From: Cyanobium sp. CACIAM 14
GTDB taxonomy: Bacteria; Cyanobacteriota; Cyanobacteriia; PCC-6307; Cyanobiaceae
Length of the DNA stretch: 49,199 bases
Direction of reading: 5' to 3'
Assembly (NCBI GenBank): GCA_000708525.1
Contig: JMRP01000021.1
Location: forward strand, 1-49,199
Shown here: piece by piece, positions 24,535-32,740 of the stretch
How the letters are laid out: every line of letters begins with the position of its first letter
How positions within the stretch are numbered: the stretch's first letter is position 1
Notes under the pieces: generated by a model
Database searches by the model: none
What the model saw: only the letters and a program-made list of their open reading frames with translations
What the model was told of the DNA's origin: nothing
Program-made: the position numbers and the translations under genes

Positions 24535-26079
24535 TCAGCCGGACGCCAGCCAGCGCCGCCGCGCCCGGTCGCTGAGGTCTTCGCCGATCAGGGTGAGCAG
24601 GGCGTACACCGCCACCAGCGCCAGCAGCTGGTCCCAGGCGAAGGAGCTCAGGCTCTCCAGCAGCTGGCTGCCCAGACCGGTGGCCCCGGCCAGGCCCACC
24701 ACCACCGATTCCCGCAGCATCACGTCGGCCCGGTAGGCCCCATAGGCCAGGTAGGGCCGGGCCAGGCCGCTGAACCGGCCGTAGAGCAGGGCCAGCCGCG
24801 GGCCGCTGCCGGCACAGGTCAGGGCCTCCTCGGCGGCGGCGGCGGTGCTGCCGGCGCCCTCCAGCAGCAGCCGGCCCAGGATGCCCAGGTTGTGGAAACC
24901 CAGAGCCAGGGCGGCGGTGACCACCCCGGGTTCCAGCACGAACAGCAGCAGCAGGGCACTCAGCGGTGGAGGCCAGAGGCGGCCCAGGGCCCAGAACAGC
25001 TGCAGGCTGCGCCGGGCCCAGCGGTTCGGAGCGGCGAGCAGCAGCAGCACGGGCGCCAGGCCCACCGCCAGGGTGGCCGCCAGGGCGGTGAGCTGCAGGG
25101 TGCCCCCGACCAGGGCGGGCCAGGGCAGGGCCAGGGTGGCGCTCCAGTCGCCCGCGCCCAGCCCCGGCAGGGGCTGCCAGTTCAGCAGGGCCGCCGGATT
25201 CACCCCCAGGCCGCGGCCCACCAGGGCGCAGAGGGGGAGCAGGGCGGCCAGCACCAGCAGCATCTCGCGGCTGCGCTCGCCCACGCCCCGCCGGGCCAGC
25301 ACGAACCGCCCGGGCACCAGCCAGCGCCGCCGCAGCAGGCTCACGCCCGCCTCGAGGGTCAGCATCACCGCCAGCAGCAGCCACAGGCCGCTCCAGAGCT
25401 CGCGGAACTCCAGCGATTGCAGGCTGAGCTTCAGGTCGGTGCCGAGGCCCCCCAGCCCGAACACCCCCAGCAGGGTGGCGCTGCGCAGGGCGCACTCCAG
25501 CCGGTAGCCGCCGTAGCTGAGCACCCCCGGCAGCAGGGCGGGACCCAGGGCGGTGAGCAGGGCGGCCGGGGCCGGGGCGCCCGCCGCCCGCAGGGCCTCC
25601 AGGTTGGCGGTGGGCAGGGCATCCAGCAGATCGCTCAGCACCCGCGCCACCAGGGCGCCGAAGGGCAGGGCGATGGCCAGCACCGCCACCGCCGGCTGCA
25701 GCCCCACCAGCTGCAGCAGCAGCAGGCCCCAGATCAGTTCGTGGATCGCGCGGGGGATGGCCAGCAGGCGGCGGATCAGCGCCGCCGGCAGGGCGGAGCC
25801 AGTGAGCGTGCGCCACACCGTGCGCGAGCTGGCCACGCCCAGCAGCAGGCCCAGCAGCAGGCTGCCCGCCCAGCCCAGCAGCGCCATGCCCGCGGTGACG
25901 CCCAGCCCGCCCAGCAGCGAGCCCAGCACCAGCGGATCCAGCGAAGGGGTCAGCGCCGCGGCGGCGAAGGCCCCGATCAGGTCCCAGCCGCCGCCGTGGG
26001 TCAGGCCCGGCAGCAGCACGGCCAGGGGCACCAGCACGAGGGCCGGCAGGAGCATCAGCAGCGGCGGGGCCGGCTTCAC
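24535..26079 (-). CDS. Tandem ABC permease, PhnE-like (selenium locus)
   Basis: A 514-residue permease with two PhnE-like halves in one chain. The first half has LRAAGAPAPAALLTALGPALLPG (EAA-like loop, near 185-205) and the second half a related loop near LYGRFSGLARPYLAYGAYR (about 440). About 12 hydrophobic segments are present. Its ATG lies within the ATPase stop (4-base overlap), so the two are coupled. Fused PhnE permeases normally import phosphonate or phosphite. Here selenouridine and SelD genes nearby, and a binding protein of the putative selenate group, point to selenate or a related oxyanion. That substrate is inference. Confidence 0.82.
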   Translation of the reverse strand: MKPAPPLLMLLPALVLVPLAVLLPGLTHGGGWDLIGAFAAAALTPSLDPLVLGSLLGGLGVTAGMALLGWAGSLLLGLLLGVASSRTVWRTLTGSALPAALIRRLLAIPRAIHELIWGLLLLQLVGLQPAVAVLAIALPFGALVARVLSDLLDALPTANLEALRAAGAPAPAALLTALGPALLPGVLSYGGYRLECALRSATLLGVFGLGGLGTDLKLSLQSLEFRELWSGLWLLLAVMLTLEAGVSLLRRRWLVPGRFVLARRGVGERSREMLLVLAALLPLCALVGRGLGVNPAALLNWQPLPGLGAGDWSATLALPWPALVGGTLQLTALAATLAVGLAPVLLLLAAPNRWARRSLQLFWALGRLWPPPLSALLLLFVLEPGVVTAALALGFHNLGILGRLLLEGAGSTAAAAEEALTCAGSGPRLALLYGRFSGLARPYLAYGAYRADVMLRESVVVGLAGATGLGSQLLESLSSFAWDQLLALVAVYALLTLIGEDLSDRARRRWLASG

Positions 26080-26843
26080 GCCTTCGTGCCCTCTCCCGCC
26101 GGCCCGCCCCGGTAGAGCTCGGCCAGCAGCTCCGTGGTCACCGCGGCGATCGGGTGGTCGAAGACCATGCGGCCGCCGCGCAGCCCGACGGCCCGATCGA
26201 AGCCGTCGAGCAGATCGGGCCGGTGCAGGCTCAGCAGCAGCGCCCGGGGCGCGGCCGCCTGGGCCAGCAGCAGGGCCAGCAGTTCGGCGGCCAGCCGGGG
26301 GTCGAGGCTGGCCAGGGGTTCGTCGGCCAGCAGCAGGATGGGGTCCTGGCGCAGCAGCCGGGCCATCGCCACCCGTTGCCGCTGGCCGCCGGAGAGGGCC
26401 GTCACCGGCTGGTCCAGCAAGGCCGGGTCCAGGTCCATGGTCCGCAGGGCGGCGGCGCAGTCCTCGCTCTCCAGCGGCAGCAGCAGGTTGAGCAGCGCCT
26501 TCGGCCAGCCCCAGCGCGCCAGGCGGGCAGCGTTGAGGTTCTGCTGAACGGTGAGTTCCTCGATCAGGCGCAGGTCCTGCCAGAGGGTGCCGATGCGGGC
26601 CTGCTGCCGGCGCCGGCCCCGGCGGGAGCGGGCGGGGGGATGCCCCTCCCAGAGCACCGTGCCCGCCGCCGGCGCGAGCAGGCCGTTGGCCACCGCCAGC
26701 AATGTGCTCTTGCCGGCGCCGCTCGGGCCCAGCAGCGCCACCCGTTCCCCGGGGGCCAGGCGCAGATCCACGCCATCCAGCCGGGGCCGCTCGCGGCCCG
26801 GCACCAGGATGCCGCGGAGTTCCAGCAAGGCACTCACGGTCAC
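26076..26843 (-). CDS. PhnC-like ABC transporter ATPase (selenium locus)
   Basis: A roughly 255-residue ATPase with Walker A LLGPSGAGKSTLL, Q-loop in GTLWQDLRLIEELTV, signature LSGGQRQRVAMARLL, Walker B ILLLADEPLASLD and H-loop LLSLHRPDLL. It matches PhnC-type ATPases and energises the fused permease whose gene overlaps its stop. The start is one of two nearby GTG codons (26843 or 26837); an open frame to 26921 adds an Arg-rich stretch unlikely to be real. The binding-protein gene is 1.6 kb upstream, past two plus-strand genes. Confidence 0.85.
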   Translation of the reverse strand: MTVSALLELRGILVPGRERPRLDGVDLRLAPGERVALLGPSGAGKSTLLAVANGLLAPAAGTVLWEGHPPARSRRGRRRQQARIGTLWQDLRLIEELTVQQNLNAARLARWGWPKALLNLLLPLESEDCAAALRTMDLDPALLDQPVTALSGGQRQRVAMARLLRQDPILLLADEPLASLDPRLAAELLALLLAQAAAPRALLLSLHRPDLLDGFDRAVGLRGGRMVFDHPIAAVTTELLAELYRGGPAGEGTKA

Positions 26844-27025
26844 CGGGGCCCGCAATGCAGACGCAGGGGATCGCCTCGATCGGCCACGGCTTCGGCCTCG
26901 TGCCAACGTCGGCACCACCATGGCAGCGGCTGCGCCGCGGCCGGCCGCCTCGGGGCTCGGATCACGCTCAGTGAAGCCGGGGAGGCTTTGCAGGAATCCT
27001 GGCTAACCGGAAGGTGACGCCGCGG

Positions 27026-27700
27026 ATGCCGCCTCCCATGGGAACCGGCAGGGACAGCAGAGCCCACCCGCTCGGGGCCGGAGCGGCGCTGGCCGTCACC
27101 ATCCTCGGAGGTGGGTACGCCATGGTCCTGGCGATCGGCCTGCTGACGCTGCCTGCGCCGGCCGAGCCCATCCAGGATCCCTGGTTCACCCTCCTGGAGG
27201 GCCTCATCCTCGCCATCGCCCCGGCGATGGTGGTCTTCATGGCCGCCCTGCACGCGTGGGCACCGGCCCAGGGCAGGGGGTTCACCCTGGTGGCGCTGGT
27301 CTTCATGAGCCTCTGCGCCGGGCTCACCTGCGCCGTGCATTTCAGCGTCCTGGCCCTCAGCCGGCAGGCGGCGTTCGCCGCTCCGCCATGGTCGACCCTG
27401 GTGTTCGCCTTTCGCTGGCCTTCGCTGGTCTACGCGCTGGACATCCTGGCCTGGGATCTGTTCTTCCCCATCGCCGCGCTGTTCGCCGCCCGCGCGCTGC
27501 GGGAAGCCGCCGGGGCGCAGCCTGTGCGAACGCTTCTCGATCTCAGTGCCCTGATGGCCTTCGGCGGGCTGGCGGGGGTGCCGCTGGCCAGCATGCCGCT
27601 CCGCAACATCGGCATCGTCGGCTATGCCGTTCTCTTCCCGCTGGCGGCGGCGCTGATGACGGGCCGCCTCCGGGGCGACAGAGCGGGGGGCGAGGGCTGA
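27026..27700 (+). CDS. Multi-helix membrane protein, unknown function
   Basis: A 224-residue protein with about six hydrophobic segments (near 18-42, 52-72, 80-105, 125-150, 165-190 and 195-215). Polar loops are short (for example RWPSLVYALDILAWDLFF). No catalytic or transport motif is recognised. GGAAGG lies 11 bases before the ATG at 27026; GTG 27014 and ATG 27038 are alternatives. It is on the opposite strand to the selenium transporter genes that flank it, which suggests a later insertion or a private function. Confidence 0.65.
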   Translation: MPPPMGTGRDSRAHPLGAGAALAVTILGGGYAMVLAIGLLTLPAPAEPIQDPWFTLLEGLILAIAPAMVVFMAALHAWAPAQGRGFTLVALVFMSLCAGLTCAVHFSVLALSRQAAFAAPPWSTLVFAFRWPSLVYALDILAWDLFFPIAALFAARALREAAGAQPVRTLLDLSALMAFGGLAGVPLASMPLRNIGIVGYAVLFPLAAALMTGRLRGDRAGGEG

Positions 27701-27892
27701 GTCGCGCTTCTGCGGTCGGCAGATCAAGGACGTCTCGGGCGGGACTCGGGAGTGCCCCGGATGGGAAGGCGTGCCTGAGCGAGAGGGCATCGGCAGATCC
27801 TCACAGGCCATCGGAACGGTGTCTTTGCCTACGCCCGCCACCGCCGCCGATCGCCACCATCACGTCCAGATCTCCGGCTCTGGAGAAGGCGG

Positions 27893-28384
27893 ATGGATGC
27901 CGACCTCACCACCCCCAAGCCTTCCCCGGCCGGGGTCTGCGTCGGCCTGGATTCCTCCTGGTCGCTCGGCGCCGCCCTGAAGGCGCTCGACGGTGACGAC
28001 AGCGCCAGCATCCCCTTCCTGGTCCGTCTGCTGGAGAATCCCAGCAGCCGTTTCGCCCTGCCGGGCAGCATCGATCTCTACCGGCACGACTGCCTGCACC
28101 TGCTGCTCGGGAAGGGGTTTTCGCTGGACGACGAGGCCTTCGTGGTGGGCTTCAGCATGGGCAACGATCCGGCCACCCACTGGCTGCACCTGGTCATCTT
28201 CCGTTTCTTCTCCCTGCTCCTCTACCCGAAGCCCTACCGGTTCTCCTGGGAGCACTTCGGCGCCTTCCGCAAGGGCTTCGCGCTGGGTCGGTCGCTGCCG
28301 GTCACCAACCTGAACCGGCTCGATTTCCGCTCCCGGGAGGATCAGACCCTGGCGTCCCTGCGCGCCGCCATCGGCCTGAAGTGA
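27893..28384 (+). CDS. Coq4-like protein with HDxxHx11E motif
   Basis: A 163-residue protein containing His65-Asp66, His69 and Glu81, spaced exactly as in the HDxxHx11E metal motif of Coq4 (YRHDCLHLLLG...DDE). Coq4 of eukaryotes and proteobacteria takes part in the ring modification of ubiquinone. Flanking sequence (DDEAFVVGFSMGNDP, HLVIFRFFSLLLYPKPYRFS) is mostly helical with an amphipathic stretch, which could touch the membrane. Cyanobacteria make plastoquinone rather than ubiquinone, so the substrate is not clear. It lies between the selenium ATPase and binding-protein genes but on the other strand. Confidence 0.6.
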   Translation: MDADLTTPKPSPAGVCVGLDSSWSLGAALKALDGDDSASIPFLVRLLENPSSRFALPGSIDLYRHDCLHLLLGKGFSLDDEAFVVGFSMGNDPATHWLHLVIFRFFSLLLYPKPYRFSWEHFGAFRKGFALGRSLPVTNLNRLDFRSREDQTLASLRAAIGLK

Positions 28385-28442
28385 GCGCCAGGCCCACCGC
28401 CAATGCGAGCGCCGAGGGTCGCCGGCGATCGCTGCGGCGGCT

Positions 28443-29384
28443 TCAGCGGATCTTGCCGATCTGACGCCCCACCGTCTCGATCCGCTCGTAGGCCGCGGCG
28501 TTGGCGCCGGTGAACTGCTGGGCGCCGAACAGGGACAGGATCTGCTTCTGGGTGGGATCGCTGCTGCGCCAGCTCAGGATCGCCTTCTGGACCCTGCTGG
28601 TGAACCCCTTGCCGAAGCGGCTGTCGAGGTCGGGCTGGGCGATCCAGTGGTAGTCCGGATAGCCGGGGCTCTTCCAGATGGCGATCACCTTGGCGCGGTT
28701 GGCCTTGCCGTCGTGCAGGCTGCTGCGCCACACCTGTTCGTTCACGGCGCCGGCGTCGTAGGCACCGCTCTGGACCAGGGCGATGGTGGCGTCGTGGCTG
28801 CCGCTGAATCCAGGTGCGCCCCCGGCGAAATCGGACAGCTTCACCCCCGCCTGGGACAGGAAGTACTGGGGCATCAGCCGACCGGAGGTGGAGATCTCCG
28901 AGCCGAAGGTGAAGCGCTTGCCCTTCAGTTGCGTGAGGCCCTGCAGGGAGTTCACGGGTTTCAGACCGCTGCGGGTGCTGGCGATGAAGATCGTGCGGAA
29001 CGCCACGTCGATGTCCCGCTGGGCGATCACCTTCGCCCCGGGTTTCTGCAGCCGCGCCTGCACCCCGGTGAGCCCGCCGAACCAGACCAGGTCCAGCGCG
29101 CCCGTCCGGAAGGCGCTGACGGCGGCGGCGTAGTCCACCACCGGCACGTACACCACCTTCACCCCCAGCTGACGGCTCAGTTCATCCGCCACGAGGGGGT
29201 AGATGCGGTTGAGCTTCTCCGGCTTCTGGTCCGGGATGGCGCCGAGGCGCAGCACCTTCTGGCTCTGTTCGGCGGCCGCCGGCCGGAGCGGGGAGACCGG
29301 CGCTGTGGGGGGGAGCCCCAGCCAGGGCAGCACCACGAGGGCCGCACCGATCAGGGTGGCGGCGGCACGGTTCCGGATCGTCAT
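28443..29384 (-). CDS. PhnD-like substrate-binding protein, putative selenate type
   Basis: A 313-residue periplasmic binding protein with a signal peptide (hydrophobic 7-25, cleavage near AAAEQ). The mature start VLRLGAIPDQKPEKLNRIYP and the SGALDLVWFGG-like stretch (TGALDLVWFGGLTGVQA) belong to the PhnD superfamily. I recall a PhnD subgroup annotated as putative selenate binding proteins because its genes lie beside selD and selenouridine synthase; this gene has that context, 88 bases from mnmH in divergent orientation. The ligand has not been shown. The start at 29384 is chosen because the signal peptide begins there. Confidence 0.82.
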   Translation of the reverse strand: MTIRNRAAATLIGAALVVLPWLGLPPTAPVSPLRPAAAEQSQKVLRLGAIPDQKPEKLNRIYPLVADELSRQLGVKVVYVPVVDYAAAVSAFRTGALDLVWFGGLTGVQARLQKPGAKVIAQRDIDVAFRTIFIASTRSGLKPVNSLQGLTQLKGKRFTFGSEISTSGRLMPQYFLSQAGVKLSDFAGGAPGFSGSHDATIALVQSGAYDAGAVNEQVWRSSLHDGKANRAKVIAIWKSPGYPDYHWIAQPDLDSRFGKGFTSRVQKAILSWRSSDPTQKQILSLFGAQQFTGANAAAYERIETVGRQIGKIR

Positions 29385-29472
29385 CGATGGACTGGCAAGC
29401 GGAGGCGGACGTTGGCCCACTATGACCTGCGGGAATCTCCCCGCTCGCGCTCCCCGCTCCCTCCCCTGCTCC

Positions 29473-30510
29473 ATGGCGGTGTCTCTCCCCATCGATGCCT
29501 TCCTGGCGGGCAAGGGCGTGCTGATCGATGTGCGCACCCCGGCGGAGTTCCGTCAGGGCCACATTCCCGGCGCCCGCAACCTGCCCCTGTTCAGCGACGC
29601 GGAGCGGGCCGAGGTGGGCACCCTCTACAGGCGGCAGGGGCGCCAGGCCGCCGTCCTGCGGGGCCTGGCCCTGGTGGGCCCGCGGATGCACGCCCTCGCG
29701 GCCGAGCTGGCCGCCTGGGGGGAACGCGCCGAGGGGGCGCCGCTGCGGCTGCACTGCTGGCGTGGCGGCCTGCGTTCCGCCAGCGTGGCCTGGCTGGCGG
29801 GGCAGCTGGACCTGCCGGTGGTGCTCCTGGAGGGGGGCTACAAGAGCTACCGCCGCTGGGTGCTCGAGCTGTTCGAGCGGCCCTGGCCGCTGCGGCTGCT
29901 GGGGGGGCGCACCGGCAGCGGCAAGACCGAGCTGCTGCTGGCCCTGCGGGAGCTGGGGGCGGCGGTGGTGGACCTGGAGGGTCTGGCCCACCACCGCGGC
30001 AGCAGCTTCGGTGGCCTGGGCCTGCCGGAGCAGCCCAGCGGCGAGCACTACGAGAACAAGTTGGCAGCCGCGCTGGCTCCCCTGGCCGGTGCCGCCCAGA
30101 TCTGGCTGGAGGCCGAGAGCGCGATGGTGGGCCGCTGCCGCATCCCCGCCGGCCTCTGGCGCCAGATGAAGAACGCCCCCGTGCTGGCGGTGGAGCGGCC
30201 GCTGGTGGAGCGGGTGAATCACCTCGTCACGATCTACGGCGCCCAGGATCCGCTCGCCCTGGCGGAGGCGACGCGGCGCATCGCCCGCCGGCTGGGACCC
30301 CAGCGCACAGCCCTCGCCCTCGAGGCGATCGAGCGCCGCGACTGGGCCACCGCCTGCCGCCAGATGCTCGATTACTACGACCGTTGCTACGACCATGAGA
30401 TGGAGAGCCACGCCTGCACGGTGGTGGAGCTCGGTGGCCTGGGGGCGGCGGCCGCGGCTCTCGAACTGATCAGCCGTGGGCTGGTGGCGCTCCACCGTCC
30501 CGCCGGCTGA
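29473..30510 (+). CDS. mnmH: tRNA 2-selenouridine synthase MnmH
   Basis: A 345-residue enzyme that replaces sulfur with selenium in the wobble 2-thiouridine of tRNA, using selenophosphate and a geranylated intermediate. The N-terminal rhodanese domain has LIDVRTPAEFRQGHIPGARN and catalytic Cys95 in LHCWRGGLRS. A P-loop (GGRTGSGKT, 144-152) starts the second domain, followed by LEGLAHHRGSSFGGLG, a known family stretch. All key residues are present. Its 3' end overlaps the convergent SelD gene by 41 bases. SelD supplies its selenium donor. Confidence 0.95.
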   Translation: MAVSLPIDAFLAGKGVLIDVRTPAEFRQGHIPGARNLPLFSDAERAEVGTLYRRQGRQAAVLRGLALVGPRMHALAAELAAWGERAEGAPLRLHCWRGGLRSASVAWLAGQLDLPVVLLEGGYKSYRRWVLELFERPWPLRLLGGRTGSGKTELLLALRELGAAVVDLEGLAHHRGSSFGGLGLPEQPSGEHYENKLAAALAPLAGAAQIWLEAESAMVGRCRIPAGLWRQMKNAPVLAVERPLVERVNHLVTIYGAQDPLALAEATRRIARRLGPQRTALALEAIERRDWATACRQMLDYYDRCYDHEMESHACTVVELGGLGAAAAALELISRGLVALHRPAG

Positions 30511-32677
30511 GCACCCGGCCGATCAGGGCCGCCTCCCGGAAGCCCGCGCCCTGCAGCGCCGCCAGGGCGGCCGGGGCCCGCTCCGCCGGCAGGGCCGCCA
30601 GCAGCGGGCCGCAGGTCTGGGGATCGATCAGCAGCTCCCGCAGCGCCGCCGTCCGGAGGCCGTCGCCCCTGCCCCCCTGCAGCCGCACCGGCCCGTCCAG
30701 CAGGGCCAGGGCGCCGGCGTTGGCGGGGGCCAGGCTGCTGGCGAAGCCGGCCGCCAGCAGCTCCAGGGCTCCGGGGTGGGCGGCGATGGCGGCGGCGTCG
30801 AGCACCACCTCCACGGCCGGGTCGCCCCCGTCGCCCATGCCGGTGGCGGCCAGCATCTCGCCGAGATGTCCCAGCAGACCGAAACCCGTGACGTCGGTAC
30901 AGGCGCCGCAGCCGTGGGCCGCCAGCAGCGGAACCAGTGCCGCCTGGCTCCGCTGCATGGTCTCAAGCACCGCGTCGATCCAGGCGGGGGCGGCGGCGGC
31001 GGCCATGGCCGCGGCGAACAGCACGCCGCTGCCCAGGGGCCGGCTCATCAGAAGCGCGTCGCCGGGCCGCAGCGGCCCCTTGCGCCAGAGGCCCGCCGGC
31101 GCCACCCCCCCGTTCACCGTCAGGGCCAGGGCCAGGCCCGCCCCGTCACGCCCCTCCAGGGTGTGGCCGCCGATCAGGGCGGCCCCCAGCGGCTCCAGCA
31201 CCGAGACCACCCCCGCCAGGGTCTGCAGCAGCAGCTCCTCCTGAACCACCGCATCGGCCTCCGGCAGCGTCACCAGGGCCTGGACGCTCTGCACCGCCGC
31301 GCCGCTGGCCCACAGGTCGCTGCAGGCGTGCAGGGTGGTGAGGCGGGCGTTCAGCCAGGGATCGTCCACCAGCGAGGGGAACCCGTCCACGCTCTGCAGC
31401 AGCAGGCCGCCGTCTGTGCCGCTGGCCACCACGGCGGCGTCCTCCGCCAGGGGCTCCCGGCCCGCCGGGGCGAGCCTGGCCAGGGCGGCGGTGAGGGGGG
31501 CGGCGCCCAGCTTGGCGGCGCAGCCGCGGCAGGCCATCGGCCCGGGCGCGGCCATGGGCGCGAGGCGGGCGAAGCGGGCCATGAAGGTCCGGTCGAGGTG
31601 CTGCTTCCACCGCCAGATCCAGCCGGTCGGCCCCAGGGCCAGCGGCCCGAACAGGGCCAGGGCGCGGGGCCCCTCCGGGTGCCAGCCGCCATCGCCCAGC
31701 AGCTGCAGCGCCCGGGCCTGGGGCCGCCAGGCCCTCAGCGTCGGCTGGGGGTCGCTCAGGCTGCGGCCCAGGTTCTCCGCCAGCACCGCCGACGCCCGCA
31801 CCGCCCACACCCCCGAGGGCGGCCGTGGATGGGCGGCGATCAGGCCGCAGTCACCGGCGGCGAACAGGCCCGGATGGCCGATCACCTCCAGGCTGGGATG
31901 GGTGAGCACCCGGCCGCTCTGCGGCTCCACCGGCAGGCCGGCGGCCGCCAGCCAGGCGGGGGCGTGGCTGCCGGTGCAGGCCAGATCGGCGTGGGCTCCG
32001 GCCGGGGCCCAGCGCTCGATCGGGATGCCGGCCTGGGCCAGCAGCCTCTCGCCGGCCCGGTTCGCCGCCGCCGATCCCAGGTGCAGGCTCTCGCCCCGCA
32101 GCAGCAGGCGGCAGGCCAGGCCGCGGGCGCGGAAGGCCAGGGCCAGCTCCACCGCGGCGGCCCCACCGCCGCGGATCACCAGCTCCTCGCCGGCGCTGCG
32201 CCGGTCCGCCCAGGCCAGGAAGGGCTCCAGCGGCTTCACCGCCACGGGCGTCCCCGCCATCGCCTCTCCCGGTGCCGCCGTCACGGCGCCCAGATCCAGG
32301 CTGAGCCGCTCGTAGCGGAGAGGCGGCCGGCCGGCCAGTTGTAGCTCCCGGGCCGCCGGATCCAGGCCCGTGATCTCCGCCTGCACGAACACGACGCCGG
32401 CCAGGCTGCAGAGGCGGCGCAGGTCGATCGCGGCGGCCTCGCGCGGCTCCAGACCGGCCACCACGGCGGGCACCAGGCCCGAATAGAGGGTGGTGCCATG
32501 GCGGTTCACCAGGCAGATCCGGGTGCCCGGCGGCCGCGAGCGCGGCTGCATCAGCCAGCGCCGCAGCACCAGCACATGGCTGTGGCCTCCCCCGGCCAGC
32601 ACCAGCTGCCGGCGCTCCCCTGAATGTCGGCCGCCGGTCTGGCCCTGCACCTTCGCGCCTGCGGCTGGCGCCGCCAT
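30470..32677 (-). CDS. selD: FAD oxidoreductase-selenide,water dikinase fusion
   Basis: A 735-residue fusion. The N-terminal part (about 1-370) is an NDH-2/pyridine nucleotide-disulfide-like flavoprotein starting LVLAGGGHSHVLVLRRW, with FAD-binding ASPEG-like and VFAAGDCGLIAAHP segments. The C-terminal part (about 378-735) is SelD, which makes selenophosphate from selenide and ATP. The catalytic pair is kept as Cys386 and Lys389 in CRGCAAKLG; further ATP-site motifs include VDGFPSLVDDPW, GGHTLEGRDGAGLALALT and TDVTGFGLLGHL. The flavoprotein may supply reduced selenium or sulfide to SelD. This fusion is known in several bacteria including cyanobacteria. Confidence 0.93.
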   Translation of the reverse strand: MAAPAAGAKVQGQTGGRHSGERRQLVLAGGGHSHVLVLRRWLMQPRSRPPGTRICLVNRHGTTLYSGLVPAVVAGLEPREAAAIDLRRLCSLAGVVFVQAEITGLDPAARELQLAGRPPLRYERLSLDLGAVTAAPGEAMAGTPVAVKPLEPFLAWADRRSAGEELVIRGGGAAAVELALAFRARGLACRLLLRGESLHLGSAAANRAGERLLAQAGIPIERWAPAGAHADLACTGSHAPAWLAAAGLPVEPQSGRVLTHPSLEVIGHPGLFAAGDCGLIAAHPRPPSGVWAVRASAVLAENLGRSLSDPQPTLRAWRPQARALQLLGDGGWHPEGPRALALFGPLALGPTGWIWRWKQHLDRTFMARFARLAPMAAPGPMACRGCAAKLGAAPLTAALARLAPAGREPLAEDAAVVASGTDGGLLLQSVDGFPSLVDDPWLNARLTTLHACSDLWASGAAVQSVQALVTLPEADAVVQEELLLQTLAGVVSVLEPLGAALIGGHTLEGRDGAGLALALTVNGGVAPAGLWRKGPLRPGDALLMSRPLGSGVLFAAAMAAAAAPAWIDAVLETMQRSQAALVPLLAAHGCGACTDVTGFGLLGHLGEMLAATGMGDGGDPAVEVVLDAAAIAAHPGALELLAAGFASSLAPANAGALALLDGPVRLQGGRGDGLRTAALRELLIDPQTCGPLLAALPAERAPAALAALQGAGFREAALIGRVLSRRDGGAPPAHG

Positions 32678-32740
32678 TGTGCCGGCAACCCTGCGGCCCG
32701 GTTGCCGGCTTCGCCGGGTGACGCCGCTGCCCGTGGGGGT

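Noticed and set aside
24361-26115. Long Gln-rich plus-strand frame
   Set aside because: Complement of the PhnE-like permease; composition artefact of GC-rich DNA.
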